From Sphingomonadaceae bacterium (GTDB taxonomy: Bacteria > Pseudomonadota > Alphaproteobacteria > Sphingomonadales > Sphingomonadaceae): a stretch of 6,958 bases of DNA. The notes under the pieces are model-generated. The model had not been told where the DNA came from. It saw only the letters and a list, made by a program, of their open reading frames with translations, and did no database searches. Of this stretch, positions 1 through 6,942 are shown piece after piece. Within the stretch, counting starts at the first letter, position 1. Every line of letters begins with the position of its first letter. The stretch is taken from the NCBI GenBank assembly GCA_016462305.1, contig JAEMTM010000094.1, positions 1-6,958 of the forward strand, in the 5' to 3' direction. The translations under genes and the position numbers were made by a program.

Positions 1-36
1 GTTACGGCTTAATGATCAGGTGCCGGACTAGATTTT

Positions 37-143
37 GTCATCCCCGCGAAGGCGGGGATCTATGGTCCAAGCGTTCAGCTAATCAGCTACCCACCTTAAA
101 ACTTGGCCTCAGACCATGGATCCCCGATCAAGTCGGGGATGAC
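37..143. repeat. Nested palindromic intergenic repeat (REP-like, two hairpins in inverted orientation)
   Basis: Two related units face each other. The left unit (37-67) and the right unit (112-143) both begin, read inward, with GTCATCCCCG and end near ATGGTC, so the whole block is an imperfect inverted repeat with a 44-nt centre. Each unit is also a hairpin by itself: ATCCCCGC/GCGGGGAT around GAAG at 40-59, and ATCCCCGA/TCGGGGAT around TCAAG at 120-140. The two hairpins differ in loop sequence and in one stem pair, as expected of family members that evolve separately. The block ends 19 nt beyond the stop of the minus-strand transporter gene, so in that transcript it could form 3'-end hairpins that protect the message. 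Neither stem is followed by a clear U-tract, so I do not call it an intrinsic terminator. Reading it as a dispersed repeat family rests on resemblance to repeats common in alphaproteobacterial genomes. Confidence 0.8.
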
Positions 144-162
144 AATGCTGTGTTGGGCTTAG

Positions 163-1725
163 TCAGCCTTGTGCTACCCTTTTCGGCTGCCCCTTCCAAG
201 CAAGCAATCCTCCCGCGAACAGCAGCGCCGCGAAGGACCATGTGACATCATTTGCGAACTCCAGCGGTTGCGAGAGTAACAGCCCGATGAGGCCCGCCAC
301 CACGAGCAAGAAGCCAAGGATGCGTATCGGCCCGACCGGATCCTTCATCACCTTTTCATCGACAGCCTTAACCTGATGGATGCTTTGCACGACATAGCCT
401 TTGCTCCACAACACCCAAAGCAGGATCATGCCCGGAATCGCCGCGACCACGGTGAAGCCCCAAAAACCAACCCAACCTGCATTTTCCGCAACAATGCCCG
501 CTGGCCCCGCCATGAACGTCCGGCCAACGCCAGCGAAAGAAGATAGCAAAGCAAATTGCGTCGCGGTGTAGGCGATACTCGACAGACCCGACAAATAGGT
601 GGCGAACACCGTCAGCCCTATACCGCTTGTTAAATTCTCCGTGCAAATGGCGGCAACCATCATCCAGTAATTATTGCCCGACGCAGCCAAGATCATGAAC
701 ATGACGTTGGAAAACATCATCAACAGGCCCGAGATGAGCAACGCGCGGCCCATGCCGAGCCACAAGATGAATGGCGCGCCCAAGGCAGAACCCACAATCA
801 ACGCGCCAAAGCCCCATAATTTATTGGCTGAAATATAATCGAAATCGGAAAAGCCCAGATCAACGATCATGGGACCCAACATCACCTGCCCCATGGCGTC
901 GCCTACCTTGTATACAAGGACAAAGCCAAGAATGAGGAATGCGCCATGCCGTGTCAAAAATTCGCGGAAGGGGTTGACCACGGCCTCCGTCAGCCACTGC
1001 TTCGGCTTCATGTCCTCAACATGCGCAAAACGGTCAACAAACTTACCCGGCCCCGCCCATAATGCGCCAATGATGGCAGGAATGATGCAAAATGCAGTCA
1101 AGCCATAAGCCGCAGACCAGCCAAGACCCAACCCTTCTTGCGACGCAAAATAGATGGTCCCCGCGCCAGCGATCAAATTGCCCGTGCGATAGCCAAACTG
1201 ATTTGTGGCCGTTCCATGCGCGAACTCTTCTTCTTCCAATATTTCGATGCGATAGGCGTCTATGACAATGTCCTGTGTCGCTGATAAGAACGCCGTAATG
1301 AGCGCCCAAATTGCAAACTTGCCCATGTCACCTGGCTGGGGATCGCTCGCACCCAATTGCCAGATCGACACAAAAAGCAATGCCTGCACAAAGAACAACC
1401 AGCTTCGGCGTTGACCAAATGCCTTAGTCAGGAACGGTAGATGCAGCTTGTCGACCAAGGGTGCCCACAGGAATTTGATGGTGTAGGGAATGCCCAATGC
1501 TACCGCAAAACCAATGGTCGCGGTATCGATACCAACCTTCGCCAGCCAGAATGTCATGGTCGCGATAAGCAACGTCAGCGGAAAGCCGCTGGAAATGCCA
1601 AGCAGGAACGTAATGACGGGGTTTTTGCGTAAATATGGCCGAAAGGCTGGAACGAGCATCGCAATAACAGGCAGTGCGATGAGGATTGCTGCAAAAATGA
1701 TAAAACGCTGCAAATCGACCGACAT
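163..1725 (-). CDS. ampG: AmpG-family muropeptide MFS transporter
   Basis: This is a polytopic inner-membrane protein of 520 residues. AmpG permeases import GlcNAc-anhydroMurNAc peptides released during peptidoglycan turnover, feeding cell-wall recycling and, in species with AmpR/AmpC, beta-lactamase induction. The family call rests on conserved blocks: a glycine/serine-rich first core helix around residues 41-50 (LLGISSGFPL), the loop IKFLWAPLVD at about 83-92, an RRSW motif near 106-109, and SATQDIVIDAYR at about 148-159, all typical of AmpG. Hydrophobic segments fill most of the chain, consistent with about 14 helices. The last two lie near 467-485 and 496-510, and the first (7-27) precedes the MFS core. 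Length is close to E. coli AmpG (491 residues, from memory). I chose the ATG at 1725 because GGAGGGG sits 5 nt upstream. A longer frame to 1791 would translate part of an intergenic repeat and lacks such a site. Transport of muropeptides is inferred from family; some alphaproteobacterial paralogues have untested substrates. Confidence 0.85.
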   Translation of the reverse strand: MSVDLQRFIIFAAILIALPVIAMLVPAFRPYLRKNPVITFLLGISSGFPLTLLIATMTFWLAKVGIDTATIGFAVALGIPYTIKFLWAPLVDKLHLPFLTKAFGQRRSWLFFVQALLFVSIWQLGASDPQPGDMGKFAIWALITAFLSATQDIVIDAYRIEILEEEEFAHGTATNQFGYRTGNLIAGAGTIYFASQEGLGLGWSAAYGLTAFCIIPAIIGALWAGPGKFVDRFAHVEDMKPKQWLTEAVVNPFREFLTRHGAFLILGFVLVYKVGDAMGQVMLGPMIVDLGFSDFDYISANKLWGFGALIVGSALGAPFILWLGMGRALLISGLLMMFSNVMFMILAASGNNYWMMVAAICTENLTSGIGLTVFATYLSGLSSIAYTATQFALLSSFAGVGRTFMAGPAGIVAENAGWVGFWGFTVVAAIPGMILLWVLWSKGYVVQSIHQVKAVDEKVMKDPVGPIRILGFLLVVAGLIGLLLSQPLEFANDVTWSFAALLFAGGLLAWKGQPKRVAQG

Positions 1726-1730
1726 TGGGA

Positions 1731-1737
1731 CCCCTCC
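1731..1737 (-). promoter_or_regulatory. Strong ribosome binding site of the AmpG-like gene
   Basis: On the minus strand the bases read GGAGGGG, a near-perfect anti-16S match. The GGAGG core ends 7 nt before the ATG at 1725. This decides the start codon against the in-frame upstream ATG at 1791. Confidence 0.8.
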
Positions 1738-1757
1738 GATATTCTTCCAAACCGCAG

Positions 1758-1814
1758 TGCTGAGCTGCGTCGAAGCACGCCCTGACGTCAAGCGCCCTTC
1801 GACGAAGCTCAGGG
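1758..1814. repeat. Imperfect inverted repeat in the divergent ampG/rluB gap
   Basis: The left arm (1758-1775) and right arm (1797-1814) pair at 15 of 18 positions around a 21-nt centre. The right arm contains CTTCGACGAAGCTCAGGG, which resembles the CCTTCGACAAGCTCAGGG-type repeat often seen between genes of sphingomonads. That family link is from general knowledge and was not checked by search. The centre carries the palindrome TGACGTCA (1783-1790). The block lies upstream of both divergent genes, so it cannot be a 3'-end terminator for either. It would sit in the 5' leader or promoter zone of one or both. Confidence 0.7.
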
Positions 1815-1870
1815 CTACGGTTATCTATACCATCTCGCTCTAAATCGATTTTCCTGAATGGCCAGTGACT

Positions 1871-1891
1871 TTTGACGCAATATGCGTCAAA
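1871..1891 (+). promoter_or_regulatory. Perfect 9-bp dyad overlapping the likely rluB ribosome binding site
   Basis: Arms TTTGACGCA (1871-1879) and TGCGTCAAA (1883-1891) are perfect inverse complements around a 3-nt centre (ATA). In RNA the stem could extend by a U-G pair (1870/1892) and a C-G pair (1869/1893). The best Shine-Dalgarno candidate for rluB, AAAGG at 1889-1893, lies in the right arm, 6 nt before the ATG at 1900. The element could be an operator bound as DNA, or an RNA hairpin that hides the ribosome binding site. The sequence does not tell these apart. No regulator gene is visible in the window. The alternative rluB start ATG at 1882 lies inside the dyad. Confidence 0.55.
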
Positions 1892-1899
1892 GGCGCTTA

Positions 1900-2745
1900 A
1901 TGGTTAAACCCCCGTCAAAAGCACCTGCCCGTCCCGCCAAGCCACCGCGTCTGCGTTGGGACAGCAAACCGTCGCGTAAACCCAACCCAAATGCTGGCCC
2001 TAGCAAGGGCGCTTTGGAACGTAAGGATGGTGAAGAGCGCATTGCAAAGCTGCTTGCGCGTGCGGGCGTTGCGTCGCGGCGCGAAATCGAACGCATGATT
2101 GCCGATGGCCGGGTAACGCTGAACAATGAAAAGGTGGAAACGCCCGCAACTTTGCTGAAATCGCTGCATGGGGTCGCTGTGGATGGCAAGGCCGTGGGTC
2201 AGCCCGCGCCAACGCAGCTTTACATGTTCCACAAACCCGAAGGCTGCCTAACCGCCGAACGCGACTTTAGCGGGCGCAAAACGATCTATGACGTTCTGCC
2301 GAAGGACTTGCCGCGTCTGATGCCGATTGGCCGGCTCGATCTCAACACCGAAGGCTTGTTGTTGCTGACCAATGATGGCGCATTCAAACGCCAGATGGAA
2401 TTGCCATCGACCGGCGTAGAACGCACCTATCGCGCCCGTTGCTTTGGTGATGTCAGTCAGGAACAGCTTGAGGAGCTCATTCACGGTATCGAGATTGAGG
2501 GCGTGAAATATGGCAAGATCGACGCCAATCTGGAACGCCGCACGGGCCGAAATGGCTGGGTAGAAATGACATTGACCGAAGGCAAGAATCGCGAAGTCCG
2601 CCGGGTGCTGGAACATCTCGGGCTTGAAGTCAGCCGCCTGATCCGGACGCGTTACGGCCCGTTCGTGCTGGGCGAGCTCGCGCCCGGCACCGTCGGCGAA
2701 GTGCGCCGCGTGGACCTGATTGAATTTCGAAAGACGTTGAAATAA
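1900..2745 (+). CDS. rluB: RsuA/RluB-family rRNA pseudouridine synthase (likely 23S rRNA Psi2605)
   Basis: This cytoplasmic enzyme isomerises a specific uridine in rRNA to pseudouridine. In the 281-residue protein, residues 1-45 form a basic, proline-rich tail of low complexity. An S4 RNA-binding domain follows at about 46-92 (ERIAKLLARAGVASRREIER and on). The catalytic domain then carries the family motif GRLDLNTEGLLLLTNDG at 144-160, with Asp147 the expected nucleophile, and the C-terminal EGKNREVRR at 227-235. The S4 domain and this motif place it in the RsuA/RluB/RluE/RluF group. RluB is preferred because it is the usual alphaproteobacterial member and sits next to rsmD, but target-site specificity is inferred. 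I chose the ATG at 1900, preceded by AAAGG at 1889-1893. An in-frame ATG at 1882 would add six residues but has no comparable site. The stop codon shares one base with the rsmD start (TAATG), implying translational coupling. Confidence 0.88.
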   Translation: MVKPPSKAPARPAKPPRLRWDSKPSRKPNPNAGPSKGALERKDGEERIAKLLARAGVASRREIERMIADGRVTLNNEKVETPATLLKSLHGVAVDGKAVGQPAPTQLYMFHKPEGCLTAERDFSGRKTIYDVLPKDLPRLMPIGRLDLNTEGLLLLTNDGAFKRQMELPSTGVERTYRARCFGDVSQEQLEELIHGIEIEGVKYGKIDANLERRTGRNGWVEMTLTEGKNREVRRVLEHLGLEVSRLIRTRYGPFVLGELAPGTVGEVRRVDLIEFRKTLK

Positions 2746-3293
2746 TGCGGATCATTTCCGGCCAGTGGCGCTCGCGTCCGTTGATAGCGCCAAAGGGCGA
2801 CACTACCCGCCCGACGGCAGACCGCACGCGGGAGACATTATTCTCCATGCTGACAAGTCGGTTGGGGTCGTTTGAAGATTTGCGTGTGCTTGACCTGTTT
2901 GCCGGGTCTGGCGCACTGGGGCTTGAGGCCTTGTCGCGTGGCGCGGCACACTGCACCTTTGTTGAACATGACGCGCTCGCACTTGACGCACTTGCCGCAA
3001 ATATCAACAGGCTTGGCGCAAAAGACCAAAGCGAACTGCGTAAATCCTCGGTGTTGTCACTCGGCACCGCGATAAAGCCAGCCGATATTGTCCTGATGGA
3101 TCCGCCTTATTTGAGCGGTGCCGGTTCAGTCGCGTTGGATAAATTGGTCCGCTTTGGCTGGTTCGCCCCATCTGCCTGGATCAGCGTCGAAACCAGCATA
3201 AAAGAAGATGTTGATGTGAAGGGTTTCACGATCGACACCGTCCGCAATGTCGGCAAAGCAAAACTTACATTGTTACGGCCTGCGGCCAATTAA
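2745..3293 (+). CDS. rsmD: 16S rRNA (guanine(966)-N2)-methyltransferase RsmD
   Basis: RsmD uses S-adenosylmethionine to methylate N2 of G966 of 16S rRNA, near the P-site, during 30S assembly. The 182-residue protein is slightly shorter than E. coli RsmD (about 198 residues). The N-terminus MRIISGQWRSRPL and the block RPTADRTRETLFSML (22-36) are characteristic of RsmD. The Rossmann-fold motif I is DLFAGSGALGLEALSRG (50-66), the acidic end of strand beta-2 is VEHD (73-76), and the N2-guanine methyltransferase motif DPPY is at 119-122. The chain ends with a VGKAKLTLLR strand (169-178) like that of homologues. All expected catalytic motifs are intact. The ATG overlaps the rluB stop by 1 nt. There is no strong separate ribosome binding site, only a weak GAAAG near 2729-2733, so translation probably depends on ribosomes finishing rluB. 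Confidence 0.93.
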   Translation: MRIISGQWRSRPLIAPKGDTTRPTADRTRETLFSMLTSRLGSFEDLRVLDLFAGSGALGLEALSRGAAHCTFVEHDALALDALAANINRLGAKDQSELRKSSVLSLGTAIKPADIVLMDPPYLSGAGSVALDKLVRFGWFAPSAWISVETSIKEDVDVKGFTIDTVRNVGKAKLTLLRPAAN

Positions 3294-3382
3294 CGGCGCA
3301 CGCCCCTTGCGGCGCATTATTGTTCCGCCATGTGACCGAACAGCGCTTGCAGTTCGTCGCTCCGTTCCCTAACTGTTCGCCG

Positions 3383-5686
3383 ATGTCAGAAATTATGGTC
3401 CAGCCTGATCCGTCGCACACGGAACCGCCTTGGTTGCGCGGGTTAAACCCGCCGCAGCGTGAGGCTGTGCTAACGACCGAAGGCCCTGTGCTCCTGCTGG
3501 CGGGCGCTGGCACGGGCAAAACGGCTGCGCTGACGGCGCGTATGGCGCATATCTTATACACGCGCAAAGCATGGCCATCGGAAATCCTGGCCGTCACCTT
3601 CACCAACAAGGCCGCACGCGAAATGCGGGAGCGTATTGGGGCGATGGTTGGGTCAGCGGTGGAAGGGATGCCGTGGCTTGGCACCTTTCATAGCATATGC
3701 GCAAAACTGCTGCGCCGCCACGCCGAAGTCATTGGATTGCAGAGCAACTTCACGATCATCGACGCCGACGATCAACTCCGGCTGTTAAAGCAGCTTATCC
3801 AGTCCGAAGATTTGGACGAGAAGCGCTTCCCCGCGCGCGGACTTGCGAGCTTGCTCGACAAATGGAAGAATGCGGGCAAATCCCCTGCCGATTTGAATGC
3901 CGCCGATAATGAGGCTTTTGCCAATGGCAAGGGGCAACATATGTATGCGCTATATCAGGCGCGGTTGTTGGCGCTAAACGCCTGCGACTTTGGCGATTTG
4001 TTGTTGCATGGCCTGAACCTGTTGAAGAACAACCGGGACATACTCGAAAAATATCAGGCGCAGTTCAAATATATCCTCGTCGACGAATATCAGGATACCA
4101 ACGCCGTCCAATATCTCTGGCTGCGATTACTCGCGCAGAAACGCAAGAATATCTGCTGCGTCGGTGATGATGACCAAAGCATCTATTCATGGCGCGGGGC
4201 CGAGGTTGCCAACATATTGCGCTTTGAAAAGGATTTCCCCGGCGCAAAGACGATCAAGCTGGAGCAAAATTACCGCAGCACGCCGCATATTCTGGCTGCT
4301 GCATCGGGCCTGATTAATGCCAACAGCGCACGGCTTGGCAAGACCTTGTGGACCGAGTTGGACGATGGCGAAAAGGTTCGGATCATCGGCGTATGGGACG
4401 GCCCCGAAGAGGCCCGCCGCGTCGGTGAGGAAATTGAGGCAATACAGTATAAGGGCGAAAGCCTCAACAGCATCGCCATCCTCGTCCGCGCGCAGCACCA
4501 GACGCGTGAATTTGAAGACCGTTTCATACAAATCGGCGTCAACTATCGGATAGTCGGTGGTTTTCGTTTCTATGAACGTGCCGAAATCCGCGATGCCATT
4601 GCCTATTTGCGCGTCGTCAATCAGCCCGCCGACGACCTTGCCTTTGAACGGATCGTTAACGTGCCCAAACGCGGCATTGGCGACAAGGCGGTTGAGAAAA
4701 TCCATATCGTGGCCCGCGCAGAACGTGCGCCTTTGTCCGTTGCCGCCGCCCGTTTGGTGGGAACCGACGAGCTGACTGGCAAGGCACGAAAGTCGCTTGC
4801 GGACCTTGTGGTTGACATTGCCCGCTGGCGGGACGCGGCCGCGACGATGTCGCCTGCCAATCTGACACGGCTGATATTGGATGAAAGTGGTTACACCGCC
4901 GTCTTGCAAGCCGAACGCAGCGTTGAGGCATCTGGCCGCCTTGAAAACCTGAACGAACTTGCCCGTGCGATGGAAGAATATGAAACTTTGGGCGCGTTTT
5001 TGGAGCATGTCAGCCTCGTCATGGACAATGATCGCGGCGACACGGGCGCAAGCGTCACCATCATGACGATCCACGCCGCCAAGGGCCTTGAATATGACAA
5101 TGTCTTTCTGGTGGGGTGGGAAGAAGGCATTTTCCCATCGCAACGCGCGCTCGATGAAGGTGGCCTTGCCGCGTTAGAGGAAGAACGCCGACTGGCTTAT
5201 GTCGCGATCACGCGCGCCAAGCGCAAATGCAATATCATCCATGCCGCAAATCGCCGGATTTATGGCCAATGGACCAGCAGCATCCCCAGCCGTTTCATTG
5301 CAGAACTGCCGCTCGACCACATTGAGGCCGAACAGACGATGACCGGCGGTGCATCCTTGTGGCGGGCGAATTGGAGCGAACAGACCGATCCGTTCGCGCA
5401 TCTGGCCGCCGCTAATCAGGGGCGCAGCAATGCGCGAGGCCCAGGCTGGCAACGCGCCGCCACCTCTGGCGGTTTCAACCCCAGCCCGCAGCGCATAGCC
5501 GAAAACACGCGCAGCGCCGTCAGCCTGGGCAATAAGGGCCGAAGTGACCTCAGCATTGGCCTTCGCGTTTTCCACGAAAAATTCGGCTATGGCATAATTG
5601 CGTTGATTGAGGGCAACAAGCTTGAGATCGATTTTGAACAAGCTGGCCGCAAACGCGTGATGGACAGCTTTGTAAGTTTAGGCTGA
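3383..5686 (+). CDS. uvrD: UvrD/PcrA-type superfamily 1 ATP-dependent DNA helicase
   Basis: This 3'-to-5' DNA helicase acts in nucleotide excision repair, and in many bacteria in mismatch repair and clearing stalled forks. All SF1A motifs are present in the 767-residue reading: Q motif LNPPQREAV (21-29), Walker A AGAGTGKT (40-47), motif Ia AVTFTNKAAREM (70-81), Walker B VDEYQDTN (233-240), motif III VGDDDQSIYSWRG (260-272), motif IV LEQNYRST (293-300), motif V MTIHAAKGLE (561-570) and motif VI VAITRAKR (607-614). A variable hydrophilic linker leads to a C-terminal Tudor-like module (about 726-767, RVFHEKFGYG) that in PcrA/UvrD contacts partners such as RNA polymerase. The start is uncertain. 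ATG 3383 is preferred because homologues begin shortly before the Q motif. In-frame alternatives are TTG 3320, GTG 3332 and ATG 3395, and none has a good ribosome binding site. The 89-nt gap after rsmD leaves open a separate promoter. UvrD versus PcrA is a naming choice; Rep is less likely given the C-terminal module. Confidence 0.93.
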   Translation: MSEIMVQPDPSHTEPPWLRGLNPPQREAVLTTEGPVLLLAGAGTGKTAALTARMAHILYTRKAWPSEILAVTFTNKAAREMRERIGAMVGSAVEGMPWLGTFHSICAKLLRRHAEVIGLQSNFTIIDADDQLRLLKQLIQSEDLDEKRFPARGLASLLDKWKNAGKSPADLNAADNEAFANGKGQHMYALYQARLLALNACDFGDLLLHGLNLLKNNRDILEKYQAQFKYILVDEYQDTNAVQYLWLRLLAQKRKNICCVGDDDQSIYSWRGAEVANILRFEKDFPGAKTIKLEQNYRSTPHILAAASGLINANSARLGKTLWTELDDGEKVRIIGVWDGPEEARRVGEEIEAIQYKGESLNSIAILVRAQHQTREFEDRFIQIGVNYRIVGGFRFYERAEIRDAIAYLRVVNQPADDLAFERIVNVPKRGIGDKAVEKIHIVARAERAPLSVAAARLVGTDELTGKARKSLADLVVDIARWRDAAATMSPANLTRLILDESGYTAVLQAERSVEASGRLENLNELARAMEEYETLGAFLEHVSLVMDNDRGDTGASVTIMTIHAAKGLEYDNVFLVGWEEGIFPSQRALDEGGLAALEEERRLAYVAITRAKRKCNIIHAANRRIYGQWTSSIPSRFIAELPLDHIEAEQTMTGGASLWRANWSEQTDPFAHLAAANQGRSNARGPGWQRAATSGGFNPSPQRIAENTRSAVSLGNKGRSDLSIGLRVFHEKFGYGIIALIEGNKLEIDFEQAGRKRVMDSFVSLG

Positions 5687-5741
5687 ACTGCTGCGGTCGG
5701 GACGTCATGATGGGGCTGGTAAAGACGCGTTCATTGCGGTT

Positions 5742-5745
5742 AAGG
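5742..5745 (+). promoter_or_regulatory. Ribosome binding site of the TPR-hydroxylase gene
   Basis: AAGG (within AAGGTGA) lies 6 nt before the ATG at 5752 and supports that start. The 65-nt gap after uvrD shows no evident terminator or promoter, so read-through from uvrD is possible. Confidence 0.6.
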
Positions 5746-5751
5746 TGACGC

Positions 5752-6897
5752 ATGAACGCCGGAACTTCCAATATCATCAATGATGCCAAAGCGGCAGTTC
5801 AGCGGCGCGATGGTGCGCTTGCGCAACGCTTGTTGGCCGAGCTTCCGGAAAGTGAAATGCCTTGGCTGCTGTTGGCGCAGGCGTGCAACCTACTCGGCAA
5901 CCTCTTGGACGAAGAGGCAGCATTACAGCGCCAGCTTGCATTGGAACCACGCAACCTGCCCGCGTTGATCTTGTCGGGCGAATTAAAGGCGCGGATGGGC
6001 GATGACCGCGCGGCAATTTCCTTCTTTCAAGCCGCACTCAATCAAGCCGCGACCGCTCCCAACGTGCCTAATGCTTTTCACCCAATGCTCAACCGTGCGC
6101 GCGATTTTATCGGGCAAGTGCAGGTTAAGTTTGAACAGCACTTGATTGACGGGCTGAAACAGGCTGGCCTCATGCGCGATGGAAGGGTCGGCACTGCAGT
6201 CGATATGCTACTTGGCCGAAAACAGCTTTATCTGCAGCAGCCCTCCAGCTTTTATTTTCCGGGACTGCCGCAACGGCAATTTTACGAGCGCGATGAATTC
6301 CCGTGGCTGACGGAAATCGAGGCCGCAGTGCCCGAAATGCAGGCTGAACTGCGCGCGGTGTTGGCGGATGGCAACGACTTCGCGCCTTATGTGGAGGCAA
6401 ATGCCGACCGACCGCCTGCGGCCAATCCGTTGATGAACGATCCCAAATGGGGCGCGTATTATTTTTGGCGCAATGGCGCAATCGTGCCCGAAAACGCTGC
6501 GCGCTGTCCTGTTAATATGCAGGCTTTGACACATGCGCCGATGCCGCTGATCGACCAGAGGTCGCCGATTGCATTATGGTCGTTGCTTAAACCAGATACC
6601 CATATTCAGCCGCATCATGGCCTTTTGAACACCCGCCTTATCTGCCACATTCCATTGATCGTCCCGCAGGGTTGCGCCCTTCGCGTCGGCAACGAAACAC
6701 GAAGCTGGCGTGAGGGCGAAGCGCTTATTTTCGACGACAGCTTTGAACATGAGGCATGGAATAAAAGCGGCGATACGCGCGTCATTTTGCTGTTCGAGAT
6801 ATGGCGCCCAGAAATAACGCTGGAAGAACGCGCTGCGCTGACGGCGATATTCGAAACGATCAATGATTATCATGGCGTGCCGGAAGAGGCGGGTTAG
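5752..6897 (+). CDS. TPR protein with aspartyl/asparaginyl beta-hydroxylase domain (Fe(II)/2-oxoglutarate oxygenase)
   Basis: The 381-residue protein has no obvious signal peptide or membrane segment. Residues about 37-100 look like two TPR-type helical pairs (WLLLAQACNLLGN..., ALILSGELKARMGDDRAAISFF...), suggesting protein binding. The second half matches the aspartyl/asparaginyl beta-hydroxylase fold: FYFPGLPQRQFY near 167-178, WGAYYFWRNG from 233, then the catalytic block. Compared from memory with human AspH, the two iron-ligand histidines are His288 (in QPHHG) and His333 (in FDDSFEHEAWN, 327-337), with no acidic third ligand, as in AspH. The expected 2-oxoglutarate contacts are Ser277, His299 and Arg343. 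The position I align with AspH Arg688 is Ile297, and the usual WHP after the 2-oxoglutarate Arg reads WRP (351-353). The family hydroxylates Asp/Asn of proteins, or fatty chains of lipid A (LpxO). The soluble TPR architecture favours a protein substrate, which is unknown. It probably shares a transcript with uvrD. Confidence 0.85.
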   Translation: MNAGTSNIINDAKAAVQRRDGALAQRLLAELPESEMPWLLLAQACNLLGNLLDEEAALQRQLALEPRNLPALILSGELKARMGDDRAAISFFQAALNQAATAPNVPNAFHPMLNRARDFIGQVQVKFEQHLIDGLKQAGLMRDGRVGTAVDMLLGRKQLYLQQPSSFYFPGLPQRQFYERDEFPWLTEIEAAVPEMQAELRAVLADGNDFAPYVEANADRPPAANPLMNDPKWGAYYFWRNGAIVPENAARCPVNMQALTHAPMPLIDQRSPIALWSLLKPDTHIQPHHGLLNTRLICHIPLIVPQGCALRVGNETRSWREGEALIFDDSFEHEAWNKSGDTRVILLFEIWRPEITLEERAALTAIFETINDYHGVPEEAG

Positions 6898-6942
6898 TCT
6901 GCGCATTGCGCTTGGAAACATAAGCCGATAGGCGCAAAGAAT

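Noticed and set aside
12..245. Plus-strand open frame of 77 codons at the left end
   Set aside because: It is mostly a translation of the palindromic repeat (peptides such as HPREGGD and WIPDQVGDD are typical of such repeats) and overlaps the end of the transporter gene.
1726..1791. 22-residue N-terminal extension of the AmpG-like protein
   Set aside because: It reads through the left part of the inverted repeat and lacks a ribosome binding site, while GGAGGGG stands just before the ATG at 1725.
1798..1827. Sigma-70-like promoter (TTCGAC, 18 nt, TATCTA) upstream of rluB
   Set aside because: Both boxes are poor matches and the -35 candidate falls in the repeat arm. It cannot be supported without transcript data.
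3295..3315. GC-rich stretch after the rsmD stop as a terminator
   Set aside because: No continuous stem beyond about 4 bp can be formed and no U-run follows.
4187..5143. Long minus-strand open frame (318 codons) inside uvrD
   Set aside because: It lies antisense to the intact helicase motifs, has no recognisable family features, and is explained by codon bias of the sense gene.
6901..6911. Small hairpin GCGC/GCGC after the hydroxylase stop
   Set aside because: A 4-bp stem with no U-tract is too weak to call a terminator.
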